Shown: positions 1 through 7,444 of the stretch, one piece after another
Layout: each line of letters begins with the position of its first letter
Position numbering within the stretch: position 1 is the stretch's first letter
Source: Pseudomonadota bacterium
Lineage (GTDB): Bacteria; Pseudomonadota; Alphaproteobacteria; Ferrovibrionales; Ferrovibrionaceae
Reading direction: 5' to 3'
NCBI GenBank assembly: GCA_021793055.1
Contig: JAJYTL010000023.1
Location: 1 to 19,250, forward strand
DNA length: 19,250 nt
The notes under the pieces: model-generated
The model's input: only the letters and a program-made list of their open reading frames with translations
The model's database searches: none
Told to the model about the DNA's origin: nothing
Program-made: the position numbers and the translations under genes

Positions 1-24
1 ATCCAATGAGTCTCGCGGGGGGCG

Positions 25-756
25 ATGGAGATTGGCTTCAAAGGCAAGACGGCGCTCGTGGTCGGCGGCTCGAGCGGCATCGGCAACGGCATCGCCCAGG
101 CCTTCCGTGCCGCGGGCGCGGAGGTGCATGTCTGGGGCACGCGCGCGCGGGCCGAGGACTATGCGCCGGCCGAGGGCTCCGATCTCGCCGGTCTTCGCTA
201 TGCGCGGATGGATGTCGCCGATTTTGCGGCGCTCGAAGCCTACGAGGCGCCGTTTGGCGCGCTGGATATCCTGGTCCTCTGTCAGGGGACGGTGATCTAC
301 CAGCGGGGCGAGTTTGCCATGAGCAGCTTCCGCCATGTCGTCGATGTCAACCTCAACAGCGTGATGGCCTGCGCCAGCAAGTTCCATGCGGCGCTGGCCG
401 CGACCAAGGGCGCGCTTATCGTCGTCAGTTCGACGGCGGCTTACCATGCCACCAAGGGCAACCCCGCCTATAACGCTTCGAAAGCCGGCGCGGTCGGGCT
501 GACGCGGACCCTGGCCGCGGCCTGGGCGGCGGATGGCATTCGCGTCAACGGTATCGCGCCGGGATTTGTCGATACCAAGCTGACCAAGGTGACCACCGAC
601 AATCCGCAGCGACTCCGGGCCGCGCTGGCCAGCATCCCGCTCGGCCGACTCGGGACGCCGGCGGACATGGCAGGCGTTGCGCTGTTCCTGGCTTCACCGC
701 TTTCCGCGTATGTAGTCGGGCAGACCATCGTGGTGGATGGCGGCTTGATCCTCTAG
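25..756 (+). CDS. SDR-family NAD(P)-dependent oxidoreductase
   Basis: Classical short-chain dehydrogenase/reductase of 243 residues, the usual length, expected in the cytoplasm. Visible signatures are the glycine-rich cofactor loop GGSSGIG (residues 14-20, a variant of TGxxxGIG), Asn111 in DVNLNS, Ser136, and the YNASK active site with Tyr149 and Lys153. The C-terminal segment ending in VVDGG is typical of the family. The usual NNAG motif is replaced by LCQG (85-88), a minor deviation. The ATG at 25 follows a G-rich Shine-Dalgarno-like run; the upstream promoter lies at or beyond the window edge. The substrate cannot be deduced; FabG-like 3-oxoacyl reductases and sugar or alcohol dehydrogenases share this pattern. 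No partner gene is visible. Confidence 0.9.
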   Translation: MEIGFKGKTALVVGGSSGIGNGIAQAFRAAGAEVHVWGTRARAEDYAPAEGSDLAGLRYARMDVADFAALEAYEAPFGALDILVLCQGTVIYQRGEFAMSSFRHVVDVNLNSVMACASKFHAALAATKGALIVVSSTAAYHATKGNPAYNASKAGAVGLTRTLAAAWAADGIRVNGIAPGFVDTKLTKVTTDNPQRLRAALASIPLGRLGTPADMAGVALFLASPLSAYVVGQTIVVDGGLIL

Positions 757-1286
757 GTCTCGGCGCTCGGCGCGCTCGGCAAGGCGCGACGCGACAGCGC
801 TCGCGAAGCTGCCCCGCGCGCGAGCGTCTCCGCCGCTGCCGGCAAATCGCGGGGCGGCGCGCTGCCACATGGCTGATGAGCGCTTGCGGTGGCTGTATCC
901 ATGAGGCTTGGGCTGTGGCGGCATCGGGCAAAGATTATTGATGTTTTTCAAAGGGATATGAATGTCGTCGGGGCGCTCCGAGGCAGTGTGCCGTTGGGCT
1001 TTCGCGGGACAAGAGAAAATATTCGCCGGTGCCGGTGACGATGACGTCGGATTGCCATCGGGGCTTTCCCCCGGCGCGGCCGATGCGCATGTCGGCACTC
1101 GATGCATTGGTGCTGTGGATAACTAGCCCGCTATAAGCATCGCGGTCGAAGTCATGGACCACGCGCGTTTTAGGCCTCATAATCGGGCATAAACCGACGC
1201 TTGCCATTCCTGCGCCCTGCCGGTAATTGTCTGAATAAGGAGCGTCCGGCGCTGATGTCTGGCACGCTCAACTCAGGGAGAGAACA
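757..1286. other. 530-base intergenic region without a convincing gene
   Basis: Neither strand holds an open frame with a family signature or a good ribosome binding site. A 90-codon minus-strand frame (935-1207) has unconvincing composition. The only structured element seen is an FNR-like palindrome at 938-951. The right end must carry the HU promoter: TTGCCA at 1201-1206, followed after 17 bases by TAATTG, is a possible but weak sigma-70 pair. Confidence 0.5.
938..951. promoter_or_regulatory. Orphan FNR/FixK-like box (TTGAT-GTTT-TTCAA)
   Basis: The site matches nine of ten conserved positions of TTGAT-N4-ATCAA. It lies about 340 bases from the HU start, and I see no -10 hexamer at class II spacing on either side. 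It could be a distal site, an operator for an unannotated small RNA, or chance. Confidence 0.35.
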
Positions 1287-1589
1287 ATGGCGGTGAAAAC
1301 CCCGAGCAAGCCTTCCGTTGTAACGCTCAAGCATCTGGCGGCGACTCTGGCCGAAAGCCATGAGATGCCCAAGAAGCAGGCCGTCGCAGTGTTGACGGAG
1401 ATGGTCGAGCTGGTGACCAAGCAGCTGAAGAAGGGTAACAAGGTCCGCATCGGGGGTCTCGGTATCCTGCAGGTGCGCAAGCGCGCCGCGCGCATGGGAC
1501 GCAACCCTGCGACCGGCGAGCAGATCAAGATCAAGGCGAGCAAGAAGGTGGCGTTCCGGGCCGCCAAGGAGCTCAAGGACTCGATCTGA
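1287..1589 (+). CDS. HU-family DNA-binding protein
   Basis: Nucleoid-associated protein of the HU/IHF family, 100 residues, which would dimerise and bend DNA. The family core is clear: GxGxxxVRxRAARxGRNPxTGE, with the DNA-binding beta-arm reading RMGRNPATGEQIKI (about residues 70-83), then a helix ending in ELKDSI. It is about ten residues longer at the N terminus than E. coli HU, with a Lys/Pro/Ser-rich start (MAVKTPSKPS), a form common in alphaproteobacteria. The ATG at 1287 has a good Shine-Dalgarno sequence, AGGGAGA (1275-1281). It appears to be monocistronic. It differs from canonical hupA/hupB and IHF, so no gene symbol is given. Confidence 0.95.
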   Translation: MAVKTPSKPSVVTLKHLAATLAESHEMPKKQAVAVLTEMVELVTKQLKKGNKVRIGGLGILQVRKRAARMGRNPATGEQIKIKASKKVAFRAAKELKDSI

Positions 1590-1790
1590 CCAGGCGCCCG
1601 CCGGTAAGCCTTGCGGGGCCTTCCGGCATCGCTCGCGTCTTCGTGCTTAGATAGGGGAGGGGGGGCCGCGATCGCGCGTGGAACCCCTTCTCGTTTCCGT
1701 TTTTCCGGTTCCGGCATGAGGCGGTCGCAAGGCGTCGCCCGTCGATTTCGAACACAAAAGACATTCCCCGTCATTTCCGCGTCGCGGCGG

Positions 1791-1810
1791 GCCTTGATCC
1801 GGATCAAGGC
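1791..1810 (+). promoter_or_regulatory. FNR/FixK box, perfect 20-bp palindrome, upstream of the decarboxylase operon
   Basis: GCCTTGATCCGGATCAAGGC is its own reverse complement across all 20 bases and contains the full FNR consensus TTGAT-N4-ATCAA (1794-1807). Its centre is 87 bases ahead of the decarboxylase ATG. The -10 expected for class II activation (about 1830-1835) reads TACCCG, which is weak, so the promoter geometry is less certain here than at the other boxes. Confidence 0.8.
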
Positions 1811-1887
1811 CGCCGCAGCCGCCCGCTGCTACCCGTTGGACGCCGATCCGGCTTCGGGATCGACGGGCTTGGTGGCGCCGGGGCATA

Positions 1888-3102
1888 ATGGCCAGGGAAC
1901 ACACGGCAAACATAGATGGCGGCGATGGCGCCGCTCTCCCCGAGGACCCAGGGCTTGCTTGCGATGCGCTCGTGAGCGGCCGTATCGACCGCTTCCTCGC
2001 GGCGCGTCGGCCGCCGACGCCTTGTCTCGTGGTTGATCTCGAAATCGTCGCCGCTCGCTATCGCGCGCTCCGCGCGCTGCTCCCGGACGCGACGATCTTC
2101 TATGCCGTCAAGGCCAATCCATCGGCGGCGGTGATCGCGACCCTGGCCGCGCTCGGAGCGAGCTTCGACCTCGCGAGCGAAGGCGAGATGCGGCGTTGCC
2201 GCGAGCTCGGCATTGGCGCGGAACGCCTTTCCTTCGGAAATACGATCAAGCGGGCGGCGGAAATCGGCAAGGCGCGGGGCGAAGGCGTCGACCTGTTCGC
2301 CTTCGACAGCGGTGCCGAGTTGGAGAAGATCGCCCGCTGCGCGCCCGGCGCCGGCGTCTTTTGCCGCCTGCTGGTTCAGGGGCGCGGCGCCCAATGGCCG
2401 TTGAGCCGAAAATTCGGCTGCGTGCCCGAGATGGCGGTCGATCTTCTGCAGCGAGCGAAGGGACTCGGCCTTCGCCCCCTCGGGGTCTCGTTCCATGTCG
2501 GCTCGCAACAGACCGAGCCGCTGCGATGGCGGTCTGCGATCGCAAGCGCGGCTCGCGTCTTTCACGGCAGCGCCCGGTTTGGTCTCGATCTCGACCTGCT
2601 GAATGTGGGAGGAGGATTTCCGGCGCAATATCGCGTCGCCATTCCCCCTCTGGCGGCTTACGCTGAGGCGATTGCCCGGGGTCTCGCGGATTATTTTTCC
2701 GGCTCGCCGCCGCGCCTTATCGTCGAGCCCGGCCGTTATCTGGTGGGCGACGCCGGCATCCTCAGAAGCACGGTGCTTCTGGTATCGCGAAAGTCGCGGC
2801 ACGCGCATCGGCGCTGGGTCTATCTCGACGCCGGTCGCTACAACGGCTTGGCCGAGACCCTCGGCGAGCGCATCCACTACGCGATCCGGACCTCGCGCGC
2901 GGGAAGCCCGAGCGAAAGCGCCATTCTCGCCGGCCCCACCTGCGACAGCGCGGATGTGATCTATAACCGCGCCGATTATCGCCTGCCGGTCGATCTTGCG
3001 ATCGGCGATACCGTCGATTTCCTCTCGGCCGGCGCCTATACCGCAAGCTATGCCTCGGTGGAGTTCAATGGATTCACGCCGATCCAAAGCTATTGGGTCT
3101 AA
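1888..3102 (+). CDS. Ornithine/lysine-type decarboxylase (PLP, fold type III)
   Basis: PLP-dependent amino-acid decarboxylase of the alanine-racemase-fold ornithine/diaminopimelate/arginine decarboxylase group, 404 residues. The PLP lysine is Lys75 in YAVKANP. His203 lies in FHVGSQ, the phosphate-binding GGGFP loop is at 241-245, and EPGRY is at 280-284. Cys352-Asp353 in GPTCDSAD supply the active site of the partner subunit in the dimer, and Tyr388 lies near the end. The CDSxD motif fits ornithine (or ornithine/lysine) decarboxylase better than DapF/LysA-type enzymes, so the likely reaction is ornithine to putrescine plus CO2. The N terminus is about 20-30 residues longer than usual and the Shine-Dalgarno is poor, so an internal start such as GTG 1972 is possible. 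It is the first gene of a three-gene operon with overlapping cistrons, behind a perfect FNR-type palindrome. Confidence 0.88.
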   Translation: MAREHTANIDGGDGAALPEDPGLACDALVSGRIDRFLAARRPPTPCLVVDLEIVAARYRALRALLPDATIFYAVKANPSAAVIATLAALGASFDLASEGEMRRCRELGIGAERLSFGNTIKRAAEIGKARGEGVDLFAFDSGAELEKIARCAPGAGVFCRLLVQGRGAQWPLSRKFGCVPEMAVDLLQRAKGLGLRPLGVSFHVGSQQTEPLRWRSAIASAARVFHGSARFGLDLDLLNVGGGFPAQYRVAIPPLAAYAEAIARGLADYFSGSPPRLIVEPGRYLVGDAGILRSTVLLVSRKSRHAHRRWVYLDAGRYNGLAETLGERIHYAIRTSRAGSPSESAILAGPTCDSADVIYNRADYRLPVDLAIGDTVDFLSAGAYTASYASVEFNGFTPIQSYWV

Positions 3103-4477
3103 AGCGAAGCCCGATGCCTTGCCGCAGCCGGCCGGGCGTCGCCGGCGCGTGGTGATTCTCGGCGCTGCCGGTCGCGATTTCCATAACTTCAACGTCGTCT
3201 ATCGCGGTGATGCCGCGACCGAGGTGGTGGCGTTCACGGCGGCGCAGATTCCAGGTATCGGCGGCCGGCGCTATCCCCCGGCACTGGCCGGCGCGCGCTA
3301 TCCGGACGGTATTCCGATCGTCGACGAGGGCGATCTCGACGCGCTGTGCCGCGATCGCAACGTCGATGAGGTGGTCTTCGCCTATAGCGACGTGACCCAT
3401 GAGCAGGTCATGCATCTCGCCTCGCGGGCGCTTGCCACGGGCGCGGATTTCAGCTTGCTTGGACCGCGGCGGACGATGCTCTCCTCGCGTCTTCCGGTGA
3501 TCGCGATTACCGCCGTGCGAACCGGCTGCGGCAAGTCGGCGATCGCGCGCTGGTTGTCGCGGTATTTGCGCGAGCGCGGTCGGCGCGTAGCCGTGCTGCG
3601 CCACCCGATGCCCTATGGCGATCTCGTGAAGGAGCGGGTGCAGCGCTTGGCCTCGCTCGCCGATTTGGCGGCGGCCGAGTGCACGATCGAGGAGCGCGAG
3701 GAATACGAGCCCCATATCGCGGCCGGAAACGTGGTCTTTGCCGGCGTCGATTACGGCGCGATTCTTGCCGCTGCAGAGGCGGAAGCCGAGATCATCGTCT
3801 GGGACGGCGGCAACAACGATTTTCCGTTTATCCGTCCGGATCTTCACATCGCCGTGGTGGACGCGCTGCGGCCGCGCCAGATCGCGACCCACCATCCCGG
3901 CGAAGCGGTTGCGCGCATGGCCGACGCGGTGGTCGTCAACAAGGTCGACGCGGCTTCGCCGGAGGATGTCGAAACCGCGATCAGCGGGGTGCGCGCCGTT
4001 AACCCAGCGGCCGCGATCCTCAAGGCGCGCTCGCCGGTGCGCCTTGACGAAGCCGCGGCGGTCAGAGGGAAGTCGGTTTTGGTCATCGAGGATGGGCCGA
4101 CGATCACCCACGGCGGCATGGCTTACGGCGCCGGGCAGATCGCCGCCATGGCGGCGGGCGCGGCGGCGCTGGTTGATCCCCGGCTCTCGGCGGTGGCCGA
4201 TATCCAGGCGGTCTACCGCGCTTATCCCCATATCGGCATGGTTTTGCCAGCGGTCGGTTACGGTCCCGGGCAGCTCAAGGCACTGGCGGCGACGGTCAAT
4301 GCCAGCGTGGCCGAGATCGTCGTCTCGGCGACGCCGATCGATCTTGGACGCCTCATCCGGATCGAAAAGCCCGTGGTTCGCGCCCGTTACGAATATGCGG
4401 AGGCGGGTGGCTCGACGCTTGCCACCCTTATCGAAGCGTTCCTTGCGCGGCATGCCGCGGCCGGCGCGGCCGGGTGA
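3068..4477 (+). CDS. Cyclic 2,3-diphosphoglycerate synthetase-like P-loop GTPase
   Basis: Protein of 469 residues resembling the cDPGS-like GTPase family. An N-terminal Rossmann-like segment, VVILGAAGRDFHNFN (28-42), is followed by the characteristic nucleotide loop RTGCGKS (151-157). This is a Walker A relative with the phosphate-binding GKS. Further on are a WDGGNND segment and a VVNKVDAA motif resembling the G-protein NKxD specificity loop. The family is named for the archaeal enzyme that cyclises 2,3-diphosphoglycerate, but the role of bacterial members is unclear. I chose ATG 3068, which overlaps the decarboxylase by 35 bases, because GGTGGAG (3057-3063) sits just upstream and the protein then begins shortly before the Rossmann strand. 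An upstream GTG/ATG would only add sequence inside the previous gene. Its stop codon overlaps the carbamate kinase start. Confidence 0.8.
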   Translation: MDSRRSKAIGSKAKPDALPQPAGRRRRVVILGAAGRDFHNFNVVYRGDAATEVVAFTAAQIPGIGGRRYPPALAGARYPDGIPIVDEGDLDALCRDRNVDEVVFAYSDVTHEQVMHLASRALATGADFSLLGPRRTMLSSRLPVIAITAVRTGCGKSAIARWLSRYLRERGRRVAVLRHPMPYGDLVKERVQRLASLADLAAAECTIEEREEYEPHIAAGNVVFAGVDYGAILAAAEAEAEIIVWDGGNNDFPFIRPDLHIAVVDALRPRQIATHHPGEAVARMADAVVVNKVDAASPEDVETAISGVRAVNPAAAILKARSPVRLDEAAAVRGKSVLVIEDGPTITHGGMAYGAGQIAAMAAGAAALVDPRLSAVADIQAVYRAYPHIGMVLPAVGYGPGQLKALAATVNASVAEIVVSATPIDLGRLIRIEKPVVRARYEYAEAGGSTLATLIEAFLARHAAAGAAG

Positions 4478-5385
4478 TGCGTATCGTTCTCGCCCTCGGC
4501 GGCAATGCGCTGCTGCGCCGCGGCGAGGCGCCGGAAGCGGAAACCCAGCGGCGGAACGTGCGGCGTGCTGTCGAGGCCTCGGTGGTCCCCCTCGCCCGAG
4601 AGCATGAAGTGGTGGTGACCCACGGCAACGGGCCGCAGATCGGGTTGCTCGCGCTGCAGGCGGCTGCATATCGCGCGGTGCAATCCTATCCGCTCGACCT
4701 GCTCGGGGCCGAAAGCGAGGGAATGATCGGCTATCTGATCGACCTCGCGGTGGCGAACGCGCTTCCCGGCCGCGACGTGGCGACGCTGCTGACCCAGGTC
4801 GAGGTCGCCGCCGAGGATGCCGCCTTTGCGCATCCGAGCAAGCCCATCGGTCCGGTCTATTCCGGGGTCGAGGCGAGGCGGTTATCGAGTGTTGCGGCTT
4901 GGCCAATGATCCGCGACGGCGAAGGATGGCGGCGGGCCGTGCCGTCGCCGGTACCACGGCGGATCCGGGAGATCAATACCATCCGGCTGTTGCTCCGCGC
5001 CGGCGTCATCGTGGTCTGCGCCGGCGGTGGCGGCGTGCCGGTGATCGTCACCGCGGCGGGTGGGCTCTCGGGCGTCGAGGCGGTCATCGACAAGGATCTG
5101 GCGGCAGCCTTGCTAGCGGAGGAGATCGGCGCGGATGTTCTGTTGCTGCTGACCGATGTCCCGGCCGTGTTCAGCCGCTGGCCGATGCAGGAGGGGCAGC
5201 CGATCCGCTGCGCGACGCCGGACGAGCTTCGCGCCTATAGCTTCGCCGCGGGATCGATCGGCCCGAAGGTCGAGGCGGCTTGCCGATTCGTGGAAAGGAC
5301 CGGCGGCCGGGCCGGCATCGGCGCCATCGATCAGGCGGCGGCCATTCTCGCGGGCAGCGCCGGAACGGCCGTCCGGGCGGCTTGA
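4477..5385 (+). CDS. arcC: Carbamate kinase
   Basis: Amino-acid-kinase-fold enzyme of 302 residues, close to the usual 310. It interconverts carbamoyl phosphate plus ADP with carbamate plus ATP and is normally the ATP-yielding last step of arginine deiminase or related ureide catabolism. The signatures are the N-terminal LALGGNALL, THGNGPQIG (about 48-56), the CAGGGGVPV glycine loop, DKDLAAALLA, LLLLTDVPAV and the C-terminal GSIGPKVEAA. The ATG overlaps the preceding TGA by one base, so translation is probably coupled; a GTG three bases upstream is an alternative start. No carbamoyltransferase or arginine deiminase gene is in the window, so the source of carbamoyl phosphate is unknown. Confidence 0.95.
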   Translation: MRIVLALGGNALLRRGEAPEAETQRRNVRRAVEASVVPLAREHEVVVTHGNGPQIGLLALQAAAYRAVQSYPLDLLGAESEGMIGYLIDLAVANALPGRDVATLLTQVEVAAEDAAFAHPSKPIGPVYSGVEARRLSSVAAWPMIRDGEGWRRAVPSPVPRRIREINTIRLLLRAGVIVVCAGGGGVPVIVTAAGGLSGVEAVIDKDLAAALLAEEIGADVLLLLTDVPAVFSRWPMQEGQPIRCATPDELRAYSFAAGSIGPKVEAACRFVERTGGRAGIGAIDQAAAILAGSAGTAVRAA

Positions 5386-5423
5386 CTTGGGTCAACGGGA
5401 GATATCGAGCGGGAAGGGATAAT
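5382..5423 (+). promoter_or_regulatory. FNR/FixK box and -10 element of the RMD1-family gene
   Basis: TTGAC-TTGG-GTCAA (5382-5395) has perfectly symmetrical arms and overlaps the carbamate kinase stop codon. A near-consensus -10, GATAAT, lies at 5418-5423. With the usual -10 position the start point falls at about 5430, which puts the box centre at exactly -41.5, class II activation. This is the clearest promoter in the window. Confidence 0.85.
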
Positions 5424-5463
5424 TTGTTCCGCGCGCGAAGTCGCGCAGGGCGAAAGGGGACAG

Positions 5464-6276
5464 ATGACGGCGACCGCGACCCGCTCCCTTCCGTTACCGG
5501 AGGTCATCCCGGTCCGTGCGCTTCTTCTTGGCGAGAGGCTCGATACCCGAGGCTTGGAGCGCCGGGATTCGATGGCCACGGCGCCGTTGACCCTGCGGTT
5601 GCCGGAAGGCGGCGTCGCCGTGCTTTTTCGCTATGGCGTCGCGGTTCTGTTCAATGCGCCGCCGGCCGCGGAAGAGGCCTTGATACGGCAACTCGCGCCG
5701 CTCGTCGTCGCGCCGTTCGCAGCGCGTGAGAAGGACGAGGTCGAGCTGCGAATCGGCGACCGCGCGGAAGAGGAGATCGACGTCGCCGGCACGATCTTTC
5801 TCAAACAGGCCAATACCGAGCGCCTGCAGCTCGTCGCCGACATGTTGGCGAAGAGCCTGATCCTGACCCATTACGAAACCGGCATCGCCGGACTATTCGA
5901 CCGCATCGAGCCGCTGGCCGTGACACTCCGCGACAAGGGCCGGGCGGGTGCCATCGGCCGGGACTTGCTGCGCCAGATCGGCAACGTTCTACTGATCCAG
6001 CACAATATGGTCGGTCGCGTGGAGACCGGCGAGAAGCCGGAACTGCTATGGGATCATCCCGAGCTGGAGCGGCTCCATCTTCGTCTCACCGAGGAATTCG
6101 AGTTGCGCGAACGCAGTCGTGCGCTCGATCGCAAGCTCGACGTCGTGTCGCGGACCGTGGAAACCCTGCTCGGTCTGATCCAGAGCCGCAGCAGCCTGCG
6201 CGTCGAATGGTATATCGTGGCGCTGATTCTGGCCGAGTTGATGTTGACCCTCTATCCGCTGTTTGTCGCTCGCTAG
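5464..6276 (+). CDS. RMD1/DUF155-family membrane-anchored protein
   Basis: Protein of 270 residues resembling the RMD1/Sif3 (DUF155) family, whose eukaryotic members RMND1 and Rmd8 are mitochondrial or vesicular. The bacterial function is not established. Features that fit are an N-terminal beta-rich part (EGGVAVLFRYGVAVLF, about 50-65), a helical middle with many charged residues, and one hydrophobic C-terminal membrane segment (about 248-268) ending in a short FVAR tail. That implies a tail-anchored protein with its bulk in the cytoplasm. It has no close partner: it starts 78 bases after carbamate kinase and has its own FNR-type promoter. The ATG at 5464 follows GAAAGGGG. Confidence 0.78.
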   Translation: MTATATRSLPLPEVIPVRALLLGERLDTRGLERRDSMATAPLTLRLPEGGVAVLFRYGVAVLFNAPPAAEEALIRQLAPLVVAPFAAREKDEVELRIGDRAEEEIDVAGTIFLKQANTERLQLVADMLAKSLILTHYETGIAGLFDRIEPLAVTLRDKGRAGAIGRDLLRQIGNVLLIQHNMVGRVETGEKPELLWDHPELERLHLRLTEEFELRERSRALDRKLDVVSRTVETLLGLIQSRSSLRVEWYIVALILAELMLTLYPLFVAR

Positions 6277-6280
6277 GATA

Positions 6281-6322
6281 TTGATGTGCGTCAAGGAACA
6301 GGCAGTGTGCGCGGCCTAGCCT
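6281..6322 (+). promoter_or_regulatory. FNR/FixK box and -10 of the 2-oxoacid dehydrogenase operon
   Basis: TTGAT-GTGC-GTCAA (6281-6294) lies five bases after the RMD1 stop codon. A weak -10, TAGCCT (6317-6322), keeps the TA----T pattern at class II spacing, with a predicted start point near 6329, 24 bases before the E1 alpha ATG. Confidence 0.8.
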
Positions 6323-6352
6323 GAAGCAATTGAGGATGGCGAGGCGGGCGGG

Positions 6353-7444
6353 ATGAGCGATGTCGTGGCGCGATTCGAGGTTGAATTCAGCCGGTGTTTG
6401 GACCGCGACGGAAACGCGGTTGGGCCGCTGCCGGCTTTCGCCGCCAATCCGGAAAATCTGATCGCGCTTTACCGGGGGCTCACCCGCACCCGGGTTTTCG
6501 ACGCCAAGGCGATTGCCTTGCAGCGCACCGGGCGGCTTGGAACCTATGCCTCCTCGATCGGTCAGGAGGCAGTTTCGGTGGGAACCGCGAGCGCCATGCG
6601 CAGCGAGGATGTCTTCGTTCCGAGCTTTCGCGAGCACGGAGGACAATTGTTGCGCGGCGTGACGCCGCTCGAGCTTTTTCTCTACTGGGGCGGCGACGAG
6701 CGGGGCAGCCTCTTCGCCGGGCCGAAGGAGGATTTTCCCATCTCGGTGCCGGTTGCGAGCCACGCGCCGCACGCGGCCGGAGTCGCGCTTGCCTTTAAAT
6801 TGCGTCATGAGCCGCGGGTCGCAGTCTGCATCTTCGGCGACGGCGCGACCTCCAAGGGGGACGTCGCCGAGGCGCTCAACATGGCCGGCGTCTGGCGCTT
6901 GCCGGTGGTTTTCGTCGTCAGTAACAACCAGTGGGCGATTTCGCTGCCGCGGGCCCAACAGACCGCCGCCGAGACCCTGGCCCAGAAGGCGATCGCCTAT
7001 GGCTTCCGCGGCGAGCAGGTGGACGGCAACGATGTCATCGCGGTGCGTGCGGTGGTCGGCGCGGCGATCGAGCGCGCGCGCCAAGGGGGAGGCCCGACGC
7101 TGATCGAGGCATTGACCTATCGCCTCGGGGACCACACCACGGCGGATGACGCGAGCCGCTATCGCGAGGATGCCGCGGTCACGCCGTATTGGCAGGAAGA
7201 GCCGTTGCTGCGGCTTCGCCGCTATCTCAGCGAAACCGGCCAATGGAGCAAGACGGACGAGGAACGTCTGCAGCGTGAGATGACGGCCGAGATCGCTGCC
7301 GCCGCTGATGCCTATCTCAAGACGCCGCCGCAGCCGCCAGAAGCGATCTTCGCTTACACCTATGCGGCGCTTCCGGCGGAACTCGCGCGCCAGCGGGACG
7401 GCCTGCTCGCCGTCAGCCGGGTTGCCGCACCGGAGGCCTCATGA
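6353..7444 (+). CDS. pdhA: Pyruvate/2-oxoacid dehydrogenase E1 component, alpha subunit
   Basis: Thiamine-diphosphate-dependent E1 alpha subunit of 363 residues, the normal size for heterotetrameric (alpha2 beta2) E1. The TPP/Mg motif starts with GDGATSKGD (162-170) and ends with NN at 191-192. YRLGDHTTADDASRYR near residues 257-272 is the active-site loop region of the family. With E1 beta it decarboxylates a 2-oxoacid and reductively acylates the lipoyl group on E2. The sequence reads like Bacillus-type PdhA, but branched-chain 2-oxoacid and acetoin enzymes are close relatives, so the substrate is a guess. It overlaps E1 beta by ATGA. Confidence 0.93.
   Translation: MSDVVARFEVEFSRCLDRDGNAVGPLPAFAANPENLIALYRGLTRTRVFDAKAIALQRTGRLGTYASSIGQEAVSVGTASAMRSEDVFVPSFREHGGQLLRGVTPLELFLYWGGDERGSLFAGPKEDFPISVPVASHAPHAAGVALAFKLRHEPRVAVCIFGDGATSKGDVAEALNMAGVWRLPVVFVVSNNQWAISLPRAQQTAAETLAQKAIAYGFRGEQVDGNDVIAVRAVVGAAIERARQGGGPTLIEALTYRLGDHTTADDASRYREDAAVTPYWQEEPLLRLRRYLSETGQWSKTDEERLQREMTAEIAAAADAYLKTPPQPPEAIFAYTYAALPAELARQRDGLLAVSRVAAPEAS

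Noticed and set aside
935..1207. 90-codon minus-strand frame in the long intergenic gap
   Set aside because: No Shine-Dalgarno, no hydrophobic or domain pattern, and it overlaps the FNR-like site.
1804..3192. 462-codon minus-strand open frame opposite the decarboxylase
   Set aside because: Arg/Ala-rich translation with no family pattern; a shadow of codon bias on the opposite strand, where the decarboxylase has all its active-site motifs.
3074..4957. 627-codon minus-strand open frame
   Set aside because: Spans antisense to parts of two clearly recognised genes; very Arg-rich and without motifs. Long antisense frames are expected at this GC content.
6086..7243. 385-codon minus-strand frame opposite E1 alpha
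   Set aside because: No recognisable domain; covers the well-supported promoter at 6281 and the TPP-binding region of E1 alpha on the other strand.
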